A DNA stretch of 64,000 nucleotides from an uncultured Oscillospiraceae bacterium (GCA_934448295.1 CAKSEY010000008.1:71119-135118), one strand, 5' to 3'; positions 10,001 to 18,140 are shown, counted from the stretch's first letter. Notes: generated from the letters alone by a model not told the origin. Numbers and translations: made by a program.

Positions 10001-10901
10001 TGTCTATATTATCGGTTTCACTTGTAGTAACAAGTCCCTTTATCATAAAGGTCTGGCTGCTTGTCAGCGCCGCATTGAACTTAGTCCCTCCCTCATACCG
10101 GAAAGACCTGACGTTATTAACATATTCCGTCCACTGTATCGTTTTCGAAAGGCGCAGAGAATTGAAGTACTCTCTATCATCATCTGTAACGAACTTACTG
10201 CTGTCGCCTACAATTATGTATGCGTCGGTAGGGAGCTTCGCGAGAATATTATTCATGGCTGCGTCATAAGACGCCGCCTGATTATCGAAAACGAGCTGAT
10301 GATTTGAGTTCAGCGTGGTATTCTGATCAATGCTTGAGGTCGCATAATCCACATACCTGACGTCGGCGGCGGTAGGCTTGGCTGTTTTGGTGAAACGCTC
10401 ATAGTTTCCTGAAAGCACAGTATAGTAGGTTTCGCCTTCAACCGTTATTTCTCCGCTATACTCTTTTTCTCCGTCTTTAGGGGGAACAAGCTCAGCCAGC
10501 TTTCCGTTATCATAGTACATTATCTTGGCGCTCGGCGTAAAATAACAGTTTAAGCTTTTAATTGTGAATGTGAGCTTTACAGAGTACTGGGTGTCGTACC
10601 GTGCAACAGTTTTCGGCTTCAGCGGGTTACTATAATCGCCATTAGCATACCACGTCACAGACTCAATACTTATATGACCGTCCGAAGTGTTAAAATCCAC
10701 AGAGGTGGTGTCCCAGAGCGGCGTTCCCGCAACCGGTTCCGGCAAGGAGCTCGTAAGCAGCACCTGCGACTCTTTTACAATACTGACCGCATAAGCGCTG
10801 CTGACCGCGCTTAGCATGCTGCCCAGAGCAGCCGGGTCATTCAACGTAAACATAAGCGCCAGCGCAGTGAACGCCGCCGCGATCCTTTTTACTAGCTTCA
10901 T
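7035..10901 (-). CDS. large secreted protein with chitobiase-like repeats and a C-terminal dockerin
   Basis: A 1288-residue exported protein. A signal peptide (residues 1-39, ending AYA) is followed by at least four chitobiase/beta-hexosaminidase C-terminal type repeats (about 325-417, 635-734, 735-828, 828-923), each with the pattern Y-Y-T/S-x5-P and a closing Y-x-Y-T-V strand. Then come a bacterial Ig-like domain (about 923-1003), an Asp/Lys/Thr-rich linker of DDNKKDD-type units (1005-1047), an unknown domain (1050-1225) and a type I dockerin (about 1230-1287) with two Ca-binding repeats, GDADNSTRVDAKDAAAIL and DYNGDGFVNALDAAAIL. Dockerins bind cohesins of scaffoldins, so this is a candidate cellulosome-like or surface-complex component. 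No catalytic domain was recognised. Confidence 0.88.
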   Translation of the reverse strand: MKLVKRIAAAFTALALMFTLNDPAALGSMLSAVSSAYAVSIVKESQVLLTSSLPEPVAGTPLWDTTSVDFNTSDGHISIESVTWYANGDYSNPLKPKTVARYDTQYSVKLTFTIKSLNCYFTPSAKIMYYDNGKLAELVPPKDGEKEYSGEITVEGETYYTVLSGNYERFTKTAKPTAADVRYVDYATSSIDQNTTLNSNHQLVFDNQAASYDAAMNNILAKLPTDAYIIVGDSSKFVTDDDREYFNSLRLSKTIQWTEYVNNVRSFRYEGGTKFNAALTSSQTFMIKGLVTTSETDNIDSTSQKEWYVYAKITVNAANEVDTPVASETSGGSFKKVTNIELISKNAQRIYYTISENDFTSFDPADLHGEENDTIKLYDAKKGGIVLAGSVGVTKTYYIKAIAFNDVLEKSAVTKLIYSVYLAPTDFTNIGEIRLTVKEPKNGGDVLDTNAELDMSCVPENSIAQISQVSWIGSFNNGRTEYNANYSMSVQITPNRMFAFFDTHAYVNGNVAKCTTNEDGTLTVTFVFPHKTEKLTDYKILDLKSISVPNGTSVSKIGDNLPVLVYIEAPTGTLLEAQCPVKWDLASATTPNGPYNPKIGDAQKVTFTGTVTLPDYIDSTVGGTSVTITVNVEEAGRVVAPWADPLDSTDGHTAFYEETKVTLTTLQSYATIYYTIGTDPNIADPTVTGGTAFSDSAPIILSGIPGETVDYYIKAIATAPGMKESSVSTFVYTVKIPKLTAEAPTANVASGTYQYALNIALNTVTVGADVYYSMDPSAKKESYTKYTGVITLNTDPNTSKTFRIFCYSKDTTGRMFDSDVVTYTYTINIPKNKALAPYPSKNAGEYEETVKLTLACDTPNTEIYYTLNSTAAVKSFTKYAANTVITLKKDKYDSTVYLLRTYAKSTDPNVDDSPLAEYKFTVGKDYGVKSIELEKRPLKYSYYLGELINVTGGQIKVTYEDGKTESILMDEDMIEEFDSWVLGQQSVVVNFHGATTTFNIVVRKKEDNSSDAKDDNKKDDNKKDDNQKDDTPKDDTTKDDSSKDNTAQPDNTVSPPTMKGSAVKGWDQLLLKVKAAKAESRLVIYLNGNTSVPADIINAAISKKATLEFVVDDVFSWVLDAGALKKSKTVPSLSVGIKSTDVYIPSVLVDMAGDSEAARLHTYGENKLGAVLYVKTGCKEKNRFVNMYIYNEETHLLDFVSTSKVTASTGVAQAVPTVAGDYVIMLDTKTMLPGDADNSTRVDAKDAAAILKMGTGVYVFDATCDYNGDGFVNALDAAAILRDIVGIM

Positions 10902-10938
10902 ACCAATACCTCCGGATATGCGAATTATACACAGTATT

Positions 10939-10967
10939 ATTATATAATATTTTCCTCGTCAAGTCAA
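10939..10967 (-). promoter_or_regulatory. promoter of the dockerin gene
   Basis: TTGACT (10962-10967) and a perfect TATAAT (10939-10944) on the minus strand with a 17-base spacer. A GGAGG ribosome site stands 7 bases before the ATG at 10901. Confidence 0.8.
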
Positions 10968-11075
10968 TAGAAAAAATGGCTTTTTCTCAGAGCTTTGGAA
11001 ATTCCGTACAAGCCCCTTCGTATTATATATCGGCAGAATCACAAAAAAATGAACACTTATCTGTTGTTTTTCACG

Positions 11076-11300
11076 TTATTTTTCTGAAACAGTGAAAATC
11101 GTGCCGTCCTCGGAAAATTCCGCCCGTAATCCCACCGCCGAAAAGTATTCGCAGATGAGATCCCGCAGCGCGCCGTTTTCCTCGTCAAGCGAGAAATACT
11201 GCCCGCCGCAGCCATCGTGGAAATGCACATGATCCGGGAAACGCTCCGCGCAGGCTGCCTTCAGCTTCAGCACTTCACTGTATTCAAAAATGTGGTTCAT
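11076..11300 (-). CDS. small protein of unknown function, coupled to the LysR gene
   Basis: I do not recognise this 74-residue protein. It starts MNHIFEYSEVLKLKAACAER, has a short His/Gly/Cys stretch HVHFHDGCGGQYFSLDE that could bind a metal, and ends in predicted alternating helix and strand (LICEYFSAVGLRAEF). I take the ATG at 11300 because AAGGAGGA lies just before it and because it overlaps the LysR stop codon as ATGA, the signature of translational coupling. It is probably co-expressed with the regulator; whether it is an effector or target is unknown. Confidence 0.65.
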   Translation of the reverse strand: MNHIFEYSEVLKLKAACAERFPDHVHFHDGCGGQYFSLDEENGALRDLICEYFSAVGLRAEFSEDGTIFTVSEK

Positions 11301-12241
11301 CGCCTGTCCTCCTTCAGCTCGCCGCACCGGCTCAGATATCGGCGCACCTCGCTGATGTACACGTCCCCGATATCGCTGAGCATACTGTGCTTTTTGACTA
11401 TATAGCCTATCTCCATTATCGTGTTGCGGTTGTGCTCGTCCTCGCGGAACGGCACGGCGCGGAAGTCGCTGCCGTTCAGTTCCTCGCAGATTATTCCGGA
11501 GCAGAGCGTGTAGCCGTTCAGCCCCACCATCAGGTTTAGCTGGGTCGCGCGGTCGCTGCTGCGTATCATTCGCGGGTAGTCGTTGTCGGTGAGTATCTCC
11601 TCCGCAAGGAATCCCGAGGCGCCGTCCCCCTGCTCAAAAACCATGCACGGGTAGTCCGCAAGCTGCTCTATCCCGATGGAGCTTTCCCCGGCAAGCGGGT
11701 GGTGCTTCCAGAGGTAAACGTAGGCGCGGCAGTCTATCAGCGGCACGAATTCCAGCTCCTGCTCGCGCAGAAGCCGCTCGATTATCTTGCGGTTGTAGTC
11801 GCACTGGTAGATTATGCCTATTTCGCTGCGGAAGCTCCCGACGTCGTTCAGCACGTCCATGGTGCGGGTCTCGCGTATGGCGAACTCGAAATTCAGCGTG
11901 CCGAACCGCTTTACCATCTCAACGAACGCTTTCACCGCAAAGGAGTAATGCTGGGTGGATACGCCGAATTTGCGCTTTACGCTCCCGGAGCCGCCGTATT
12001 TCTGCCGCAGGATATCGTACTGCTGGCAGACCTGGCGCACATACATCAGGAAGTCGGCGCCCTCGGCGGTCACGGTAACTCCGCGGCTTCCCCTGACGAA
12101 TATCTGTATCCCGGATTCCCTTTCAAGCTCCCTGACGGCGCTGGTGAGGGACGGCTGTGAAACGAACAGCTTTTCAGCCGCCTTGTTCATCGAGCCTTCG
12201 TCGGCGATAGTCAGGACGTATTTCATCTGCTGTAATGTCAT
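11297..12241 (-). CDS. LysR family transcriptional regulator
   Basis: A 314-residue regulator with the LysR winged-helix domain at residues 1-60 (MTLQQMKYVLTIADEGSMNKAAEKLFVSQPSLTSAVRELE) and a periplasmic-binding-protein-like effector domain after it. The start at 12241 has GGAGAG seven bases upstream; an in-frame TTG at 12259 lacks a site. Its stop overlaps the next small gene by ATGA. No divergent gene stands at its front, so the usual LysR clue to the target is missing and the effector cannot be named. Confidence 0.92.
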   Translation of the reverse strand: MTLQQMKYVLTIADEGSMNKAAEKLFVSQPSLTSAVRELERESGIQIFVRGSRGVTVTAEGADFLMYVRQVCQQYDILRQKYGGSGSVKRKFGVSTQHYSFAVKAFVEMVKRFGTLNFEFAIRETRTMDVLNDVGSFRSEIGIIYQCDYNRKIIERLLREQELEFVPLIDCRAYVYLWKHHPLAGESSIGIEQLADYPCMVFEQGDGASGFLAEEILTDNDYPRMIRSSDRATQLNLMVGLNGYTLCSGIICEELNGSDFRAVPFREDEHNRNTIMEIGYIVKKHSMLSDIGDVYISEVRRYLSRCGELKEDRR

Positions 12242-12291
12242 TTTTTCTCTCCGCAACAAGTAATATGCATTATGTAGTGGCGTTGTCTTTC

Positions 12292-12320
12292 ATTATAGCA
12301 TTATATCCCCGCATTGTCAA
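12292..12320 (-). promoter_or_regulatory. promoter of the LysR gene
   Basis: TTGACA (12315-12320) and TATAAT (12292-12297) on the minus strand, 17-base spacer, both consensus. A second TATAAT overlaps the spacer. Confidence 0.85.
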
Positions 12321-12363
12321 GAGAATCTATATATAAGACTATTATTAATAGAAAATACTTATA

Positions 12364-12396
12364 ATAAAAATGCCGCCCGAAAGCGGCACTTTTTAA
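12364..12396 (-). terminator. intrinsic terminator after the hemerythrin gene
   Basis: The stem GTGCCGC-TTTC-GGGCGGCA is followed on the minus strand by TTTTTATT, immediately after the stop codon. Confidence 0.85.
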
Positions 12397-12399
12397 TTC

Positions 12400-12798
12400 T
12401 CACTTGTTCAGGAACGCGCCCAGCTTCTTGTCCTCGGTGCGGATATGCGTTACCAACAGCCCGATGTGTCCGTTCAGCTTTGCGAGGTCTGCAATGGAGA
12501 TCCCCGAATCGGATATCCCGGCGGTTATCTCCCGCAGCGTCTGCTTGTACTTCTCGTGGAACGCCCTGTGGCTCTCGTAGCCGGGGTAGCCGCTCTGCTT
12601 CTGGAGCTTTTCCTCGTCTGCGAAATGGCGCTCCACATAGTCGTTCAGGAACTTCACCGTTTCGCCCATCTGCCCGCGCCCGTTGCCGGAGGAGCACGCC
12701 TCCATCAGCTTGTTTGCCGCCGCGAGAAGCTCGCGGTGCTCCCTGTCAATAAGCGCGTTGCCTGTTTCCAGATCCTTTGTGAATTCAAATCTTGCCAT
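12400..12798 (-). CDS. bacteriohemerythrin
   Basis: A 132-residue four-helix protein with the non-haem di-iron ligand set of hemerythrins: ALIDREHREL (His in helix A), ERHFADEE (His and Glu, helix B), ESHRAFHEKY (His pair, helix C) and VTHIRTEDKKL (His and Asp, helix D). Such proteins bind O2 reversibly and, in anaerobes, probably act as oxygen scavengers or sensors in the cytoplasm. I chose the ATG at 12798 because GGAGGC lies five bases before it; the ATG 12 bases upstream overlaps that site. It is monocistronic between a terminator and the tRNA-Ser terminator. Confidence 0.92.
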   Translation of the reverse strand: MARFEFTKDLETGNALIDREHRELLAAANKLMEACSSGNGRGQMGETVKFLNDYVERHFADEEKLQKQSGYPGYESHRAFHEKYKQTLREITAGISDSGISIADLAKLNGHIGLLVTHIRTEDKKLGAFLNK

Positions 12799-12832
12799 GA
12801 CTGCCTCCATATTCCCGTATGTAAAACGTCAG

Positions 12833-12871
12833 AAAAAAACACATAACCCCCACAAAACTGTGAGGGTTATG
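12833..12871 (-). terminator. intrinsic terminator of tRNA-Ser(GGA)
   Basis: CATAACCC pairs with GGGTTATG, with further pairing inside, and is followed by seven T residues on the minus strand. It starts right after the tRNA CCA end. Confidence 0.9.
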
Positions 12872-12873
12872 AT

Positions 12874-12964
12874 TGGCGGACAGGGAGGGATTCGAACCCT
12901 CGAACGGGTTTAATCGTTACACGATTTCCAATCGTGCGCCTTAGACCAGCTCAGCCACCTGTCC
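12874..12964 (-). tRNA. tRNA-Ser (anticodon GGA)
   Basis: The acceptor GGACAGG pairs with CCTGTCC, discriminator G, and CCA is encoded. The anticodon arm reads CACGATT-GGA-AATCGTG. A long variable arm marks it as a class II serine tRNA, and the T arm carries GGTTCGAATCC. It reads UCC and UCU codons. Confidence 0.96.
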
Positions 12965-13015
12965 ATCTCTAGATTATTGGAGCTTTGTTTTTGTCGTGCT
13001 CTCAACGACTTGTTT

Positions 13016-13044
13016 ATTATAGCACAACTCTATCGTTTTGTCAA
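13016..13044 (-). promoter_or_regulatory. promoter of tRNA-Ser(GGA)
   Basis: TTGACA (13039-13044) and TATAAT (13016-13021) on the minus strand with a 17-base spacer, 52 bases before the tRNA. Confidence 0.85.
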
Positions 13045-13070
13045 GCGTTTTTTCAAAAAAATTCGAAAAA

Positions 13071-13118
13071 ACCCGAAAAAATTTTCAAGCCCCGCGCTAA
13101 TTTGCATAACGCGGGGCT
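13071..13118 (-). terminator. intrinsic terminator after glgB
   Basis: AGCCCCGCG pairs with CGCGGGGCT, followed on the minus strand by TGAAAATTTTTT. It lies nine bases after the glgB stop. Confidence 0.85.
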
Positions 13119-13126
13119 CTGAGCCA

Positions 13127-14965
13127 TTACTTTTTCTTCTTTCTCGGGCGTTTTATAGCCGTCTGACCGGCGGGAGCCTTCGCCAGCTCGTAGTACGCGG
13201 CGGAGTATCTCGGCACGCTGAGCTTCACACAGCCGTCGGAGCCTGCGGTCATTGTCCCCGGATAATGCGGGGCGCAGCCGCCGTACTTGTCCTCGGTGGA
13301 ATCAAGCAGCAGCTTTAACCTCATTCCCGCGCCGATATTGAGGGAATAATCCTCCTGGAGCCGGTCGGAGAAATTCATCACGCAGACGATCGTTTTCTCG
13401 CCGGGGCAGCAACGGAGCATGGTGTAGCAGCGCTTCAGCGGACTGCTGCAGTCCAGCCAGCGGAACCCCTCCGTGGTGTCGTCCCAGCGGGAGAGCGCCG
13501 GGTACTGCATATACATTCCGCACAGCTTCTTCATGAAGTGCATGAATCCATCGTGCATCGGATATTTCAGGATATCCCAGTCCTGCTCGCGCTTTTCGTC
13601 CCACTCGCGGAACTGCGCAAGCTCGCTGCCCATGAAGTTCAGCTTCTTGCCGGGGTGGGCGTACATATACATATAAAGCGCCCTCGCCTGCGGGAACTTG
13701 TCCTCGTAGCCGCCGTACATCTTCTGAATGATGGTTGCCTTGCCGTGTACGTTCTCATCGTGCGACAGCGGGAGGATATACTTCTCGCTGTAAAAATACA
13801 TCATTGAGAACGTGAGCTTGTGATAATGGTCAACGCGCTCGTCCGGCGGGGTGCGGAAGTAGTTCAGCGTGTCGTTCATCCAGCCCATGTCCCACTTGTA
13901 ATCGAAGCCAAGACCGCCCTCGTCCACCGGCTTTGTGACCAGCGGGTAATCCGTGGAATCCTCCGCGCAGAGTATCGCCGAGGGATTTATCCACTTAAGC
14001 CCGCGGTTGAGCGATTTCAGGAACCTGACGCCGCAGACGTTCTCGCCGCGGCTGGGGTCGCCCATGTAGTAGATAACGCGGCTTATAGCGTCCATGCGCA
14101 GCCCGTCAAAGTGGTATTCCGTCAGCCAGTAGTTAGCCGCCGATTTCAGGAAGCTGCACACATGACCCTTGGTGAAATCAAAATTACAGCTCCCCCACTC
14201 GCTGTACGCGATGTCTTTGAACTCGGATTCGTAGGTCGGGGTGCCGTCAAACTGCGCCAGCGCGTAGCCGTCCACCGCAAAATGCACCGGAACATAGTCC
14301 ATCAGCACCGCGATACCGGAGGCGTGGCAGCAGTCCACCAGCTTTTTCAGCCCCTCCGCAGTGCCGTACCGCGAGGTCGGGGAAAAGAATCCGGTCGCCT
14401 GATAGCCCCAGCTTTCATCGCAGGGGTATTCGTTCAGCGGCATTAGCTCGATGCAGTTGTAGCCGTGCTCCCTGCAGTACTTCACAAGGCGCGGAGCTAT
14501 CTCCTCGTACTTGTACCAGCCGTTTTCATCATCGGGGTCGGTGTGCCAGCTTCCAAGGTGGACCTCGTAGATGTTCAGCGCGTCGCCGTGCCAGGTGTGG
14601 CGGTTCTGCATCCAGTCAAGGTCGCGGAACTGGTAATCCATGTCCCGGATGATCGAAGCAAATTTCGGGCGCAGCTCCATCCCGAAGCCGACAGGGTCGC
14701 AGCGCTCCACCACATTCCCGCCGTGCAGCAGCTTGTATTTGTACATCTGACCGGGCTTTGCGCCGTCTATATACAGCTCCCAGAATTTTCCGCCGCCGGT
14801 TCGGTTCATGTACCAGTCGTTCCAGCCGTTGAAGTCCCCGATGACAGATATCCCCTCGGCGTTCGGCGCATATACGCGGAACCACGTTCCCTTCCCGTCG
14901 TAATGCGCCCCGAGCCATTTGTAGGCGTCAAAGCAGTCGCCCGCCATGAAATCCCGAATGTTCAA
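13127..14965 (-). CDS. glgB: 1,4-alpha-glucan branching enzyme (GH13)
   Basis: A 612-residue branching enzyme that moves alpha-1,4 glucan segments to 6-OH positions during glycogen synthesis. A CBM48 N-terminal domain (about 20-115, with FRVYAPNAEGISVIGDFNGW) precedes the GH13 barrel. The nucleophile Asp is in DGLRMDAISR near residue 292, the acid/base Glu in ILCAEDST near 333, and the LSHDENVHG region IV follows. The C-terminal all-beta domain ends in a Lys/Arg-rich tail. I take the TTG at 14965 because GGAGGG is five bases before it; an ATG seven codons upstream lacks a site. No other glg gene is adjacent, so it is a lone glycogen gene here. Confidence 0.93.
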   Translation of the reverse strand: MNIRDFMAGDCFDAYKWLGAHYDGKGTWFRVYAPNAEGISVIGDFNGWNDWYMNRTGGGKFWELYIDGAKPGQMYKYKLLHGGNVVERCDPVGFGMELRPKFASIIRDMDYQFRDLDWMQNRHTWHGDALNIYEVHLGSWHTDPDDENGWYKYEEIAPRLVKYCREHGYNCIELMPLNEYPCDESWGYQATGFFSPTSRYGTAEGLKKLVDCCHASGIAVLMDYVPVHFAVDGYALAQFDGTPTYESEFKDIAYSEWGSCNFDFTKGHVCSFLKSAANYWLTEYHFDGLRMDAISRVIYYMGDPSRGENVCGVRFLKSLNRGLKWINPSAILCAEDSTDYPLVTKPVDEGGLGFDYKWDMGWMNDTLNYFRTPPDERVDHYHKLTFSMMYFYSEKYILPLSHDENVHGKATIIQKMYGGYEDKFPQARALYMYMYAHPGKKLNFMGSELAQFREWDEKREQDWDILKYPMHDGFMHFMKKLCGMYMQYPALSRWDDTTEGFRWLDCSSPLKRCYTMLRCCPGEKTIVCVMNFSDRLQEDYSLNIGAGMRLKLLLDSTEDKYGGCAPHYPGTMTAGSDGCVKLSVPRYSAAYYELAKAPAGQTAIKRPRKKKK

Positions 14966-15004
14966 GCTATTCCCTCCGTATGACATAAAATTGTAAAATA
15001 TAGG

Positions 15005-15033
15005 TTGACAACCTCTTGTTTTTTCGCTATAAT
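15005..15033 (+). promoter_or_regulatory. promoter of the TetR gene, with a palindrome over the -35 box
   Basis: TTGACA (15005-15010) and TATAAT (15028-15033), 17-base spacer. The -35 box lies inside the palindrome AGGTTGACAACCT (15002-15014), a plausible operator. The leader to the start codon would be about 140 bases. Confidence 0.75.
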
Positions 15034-15179
15034 ATATGTATATAAATATGTAGCAAATTCGCAAACTTATTTACCTAATTCTAATTATATTATATACGGC
15101 GGATTTGTTCAAGCGACAAAAATCAGCTTTAGTCTATTATCAGACGCAAAAGCGTATTTGTCTATCAACGGAGGACAGT

Positions 15180-15734
15180 ATGGATCTGCGAATTCAGAAA
15201 ACCAAGGCTGCGATAAAATCCGCATTTCTGGAGCTTCGGAAGAAAAAGCCAGTCGAAAAGATAACCGTAACCGAGCTTTCGCGGCTTGCGGAGATCAACA
15301 AAGCCACATTCTACCTGCATTATTCGGATATTTACTCCCTGACGGATGAGATGGAGGACGAGGCGATAGACGACATTCTGTCCGGTATCCAGGGGCTGAA
15401 CAAATTCTTTGACGACCCGAAGAAATACTCGCACGAGATATTTCACGCCTTTGTGCATAACCGCCGGACGCTCAACAGCCTTTTCAGCGGCTCCAGGCAC
15501 ACGAATTTTTCCACAAAAATCGAGGAAAGGATAAAGGCGCGGCTGTACGCGGAATTCCCGCGGCTCAGGACGAAGCGCAACGACATCGTGCTGTCGTTCA
15601 TGATACAGGGAGCTTTTCACACGGTTGCTTCAAGCGGCGCGGGGCGCGACATGGACGCTTCCGAGGAGCTGGAAGTGATCTCCAGGCTGACTGATAATAT
15701 TATCTCAGAGCTGGATCCTCCGGCGGAAAATTAA
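15180..15734 (+). CDS. TetR/AcrR family transcriptional regulator
   Basis: A 184-residue regulator. The N-terminal helix-turn-helix reads IQKTKAAIKSAFLEL ... ITVTELSRLAEINKATFYLHYSDIY (residues 4-50), typical of TetR proteins; the C-terminal helical domain resembles the DhaS-like TetR group. The ATG at 15180 is preceded by GGAGGACAGT; earlier in-frame TTG codons have no site. Its stop touches the -35 box of the GH95 gene. The position suggests it controls itself, GH95 or both, but no direct proof is visible. Confidence 0.88.
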   Translation: MDLRIQKTKAAIKSAFLELRKKKPVEKITVTELSRLAEINKATFYLHYSDIYSLTDEMEDEAIDDILSGIQGLNKFFDDPKKYSHEIFHAFVHNRRTLNSLFSGSRHTNFSTKIEERIKARLYAEFPRLRTKRNDIVLSFMIQGAFHTVASSGAGRDMDASEELEVISRLTDNIISELDPPAEN

Positions 15735-15763
15735 TTGACATTCCGCCATATTTGTGGTATAAT
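15735..15763 (+). promoter_or_regulatory. promoter of the GH95 gene
   Basis: Perfect TTGACA (15735-15740) and TATAAT (15758-15763) with a 17-base spacer, starting on the base after the TetR stop codon. Confidence 0.88.
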
Positions 15764-15809
15764 TTGATTGTATCAGGCTTTATCCTAATGATACATGAAA
15801 GGAACTAAA

Positions 15810-18092
15810 ATGAGCAAGACCAACCAGATATTTTTTGACGAACCCGGTGATTTCAGCCTGTGGGAGCAGACCTGTCTTCCGATAGGCAACGGATATATGG
15901 GCGCCAGCATGTTCGGCGGAATAAAAACCGAGCGCGTGGTGCTCAACGAAAAGACCTTCTGGGCGGGAGGCCCCTGCGAAGCGCGCCCCGATTACTACGG
16001 CGGAAATCACCGCGACCGATATAAATATGTGAAGCAGGTGCAGGAGCTCCTGGCGGCGGGCGAGAACAAAAAAGCCGAGGAGCTGCTCCCCATGCTCACC
16101 GGAGACGGTGATTTCGGCAGCTACTTGCTGCTCTGCGACATGGTGCTTGATTTCGATATTCCGGATGGCGAGGTCACCGGCTACCGCAGGACTCTCGACC
16201 TGGACAAGTCGCTGTATTCCTGCGAGTTTTCCTGCGGCGGGGTGAAATTCGGGAGAGAGGCCTTCGCAAGCTATCCCGCGAGAGTTATCGCGTTCAAATT
16301 CACCGCCTCCGTCAAGGGGGCGCTGGGCTTCACGCTTTCGCTGGACAAGACCCACAATGGAACCATCACCGCCGACGCCAGCACGCTGGACTGCTCCGGC
16401 ACCGCCGAGGACAACGGTATGCGCTATGACGCGAGATTCCGCGTGTTCACTGACGGAAGCGCGACCCCGGACGGCGAAAGGCTGCATATCTCCGGCGCTT
16501 CCGAGGCTGTTATCTACTTCTGCGCGGCTACCGACTACGACATGAAGTTCCCGAAATACCGCACGGAAACCGCTCCGTCCTCCGTCACAAAGCCGCTGCT
16601 CCACACCGCTGAAAGGCTCGGCTGGGACGCGCTCTACGAGGAGCACTACATCGACTATTCCGCGATGTTCAGCCGCGTTTCCCTCACCCTTGGCGAAATC
16701 GAAAGAGAGCTTCCGGCCGACGAGCTTCTGGAAGCCTACCGCGCAGGCGACCGCGCCGCGATGAACCGCCTTGAAACGCTCTATTTCAGCTACGGAAGAT
16801 ACCTGCTGATATCCTCCTCGAGAGCCGGGTCGCTGCCCGCAAACCTCCAGGGCGTGTGGAACGAAAGCAACACGCCGCCATGGTGCTGCGACTACCATAT
16901 AAATGTAAATCTCCAGATGAACTACTGGGGAGCCTACAACACGAACCTCGCGGAGACGGTGCCGCCGCTGACGGATTTCCTCAATTCCCTGAGAGAGCCC
17001 GGGCGTATCACCGCCAGGGAATACTACGGCATTGAAAGCACCCCCGACAAGCCCGAAAACGGCTGGACTGCCCACACGCAGTGCTCACCCTTCGGCTGGA
17101 CGGCTCCCGGGTGGGAATTTTACTGGGGCTGGTCAACGGCGGCGGTGGCGTGGCTCATGCAGAATATCTGGGAGCACTACGAATTCACCGGCAACAAGGA
17201 CTATCTGCGCGACAGGATATACCCCATCATGCGGGAGAGCGTGCAGTTCTATGTGCAGTGGCTGATTTACGACAAGAAGCAGGACAGAATGGTGTCCTCG
17301 CCGACCTATTCGCCGGAGCACGGCCCCGCGACCATCGGCAATACATACGAGCAGAGCCTTATCGAGCAGCTTTTCATCGACTTCCTGAAAGCCTCCGCAG
17401 AGCTCAACACCGACCCGGAGCTTGCGGGAAAGGTGCGCGAGATACTGCCCATGCTGAAGCCCTACCACATCGGAAAGACCGGGCTTCTCAAGGAATGGTA
17501 CGAGGAGGACGAGCCGGATTTCGACCGCAGCAAGGTCCAGAAGAATCACCGCCACATTTCCCACCTGATGGGGCTTTACCCCGGCAAGCAGATAAACCAC
17601 TCAAAGCCGGAGCTCATGCAGGCGGCTATCGCCACGATGAACGACCGCGGCGACGAATCCACTGGCTGGGCAAGAGCCTACAAGATTAACCTCTGGGCGA
17701 GAACCGGCGACGGCAACCGCACCTACAAGCTGCTGCGCGGGCTTCTTGAAAGCTGCACGTTCCGGAATCTCTGGGATTTCCACCCGCCGTTCCAGATAGA
17801 CGGCAACTTCGGAGCCTCTGCGGGGATCGCGGAAATGCTGCTCCAGAGCCACGAGGGAGTTATCGCGCTCCTCCCCGCCCTGCCAGACGAGTGGAGCTCC
17901 GGAAAATTCACCGGACTGTGCGCCCGGGGCGGCTTCGTGATCGACGCCGCATGGGAAAACGGATACGTCACCAGGCTGCGCATTATGCCGAAGCTCGGCG
18001 GAAAATGCACGCTGAGGATCCCGACAAAGAGCGGACTTCAGGAAGTGCAGCTTGGGACCGAAAAGGGCAAGGCGCTTGAATTCAATTACTGA
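15810..18092 (+). CDS. GH95 alpha-L-fucosidase (1,2-alpha-fucosidase type)
   Basis: A 760-residue glycoside hydrolase. Early residues show the GH95 opening (WEQTCLPIGNGYMGASMFGG). The catalytic (alpha/alpha)6 barrel carries the N-x-N pair in HINVNLQMNYWGAYN, the acid Glu in SPTYSPEHGP, and the Asp in FQIDGNFGASAG, which correspond to the N421/N423, E566 and D766 set of the Bifidobacterium enzyme. The family removes terminal alpha-1,2-linked L-fucose (some members act on L-galactose) by inversion. There is no signal peptide, so it acts on imported oligosaccharides. ATG at 15810 follows AAAGGAAC. Its own promoter stands upstream. The isomerase at 60.5 kb could use the released sugar. Confidence 0.92.
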   Translation: MSKTNQIFFDEPGDFSLWEQTCLPIGNGYMGASMFGGIKTERVVLNEKTFWAGGPCEARPDYYGGNHRDRYKYVKQVQELLAAGENKKAEELLPMLTGDGDFGSYLLLCDMVLDFDIPDGEVTGYRRTLDLDKSLYSCEFSCGGVKFGREAFASYPARVIAFKFTASVKGALGFTLSLDKTHNGTITADASTLDCSGTAEDNGMRYDARFRVFTDGSATPDGERLHISGASEAVIYFCAATDYDMKFPKYRTETAPSSVTKPLLHTAERLGWDALYEEHYIDYSAMFSRVSLTLGEIERELPADELLEAYRAGDRAAMNRLETLYFSYGRYLLISSSRAGSLPANLQGVWNESNTPPWCCDYHINVNLQMNYWGAYNTNLAETVPPLTDFLNSLREPGRITAREYYGIESTPDKPENGWTAHTQCSPFGWTAPGWEFYWGWSTAAVAWLMQNIWEHYEFTGNKDYLRDRIYPIMRESVQFYVQWLIYDKKQDRMVSSPTYSPEHGPATIGNTYEQSLIEQLFIDFLKASAELNTDPELAGKVREILPMLKPYHIGKTGLLKEWYEEDEPDFDRSKVQKNHRHISHLMGLYPGKQINHSKPELMQAAIATMNDRGDESTGWARAYKINLWARTGDGNRTYKLLRGLLESCTFRNLWDFHPPFQIDGNFGASAGIAEMLLQSHEGVIALLPALPDEWSSGKFTGLCARGGFVIDAAWENGYVTRLRIMPKLGGKCTLRIPTKSGLQEVQLGTEKGKALEFNY

Positions 18093-18098
18093 TTCCGA

Positions 18099-18140
18099 CA
18101 CGGGCAGGATGTTTGTTTGCGTTCTGCCCGTAAATTCTTA
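18099..18140 (+). terminator. terminator after GH95
   Basis: CGGGCAG pairs with CTGCCCG across a 16-base loop, followed by TAAATTCTT. The T tract is interrupted, so it is a moderate terminator. Confidence 0.6.

Noticed and set aside
15780..17075. 431-residue minus-strand frame antisense to GH95
   Set aside because: GH95 has catalytic motifs, promoter and ribosome site on plus; this is a mirror frame.
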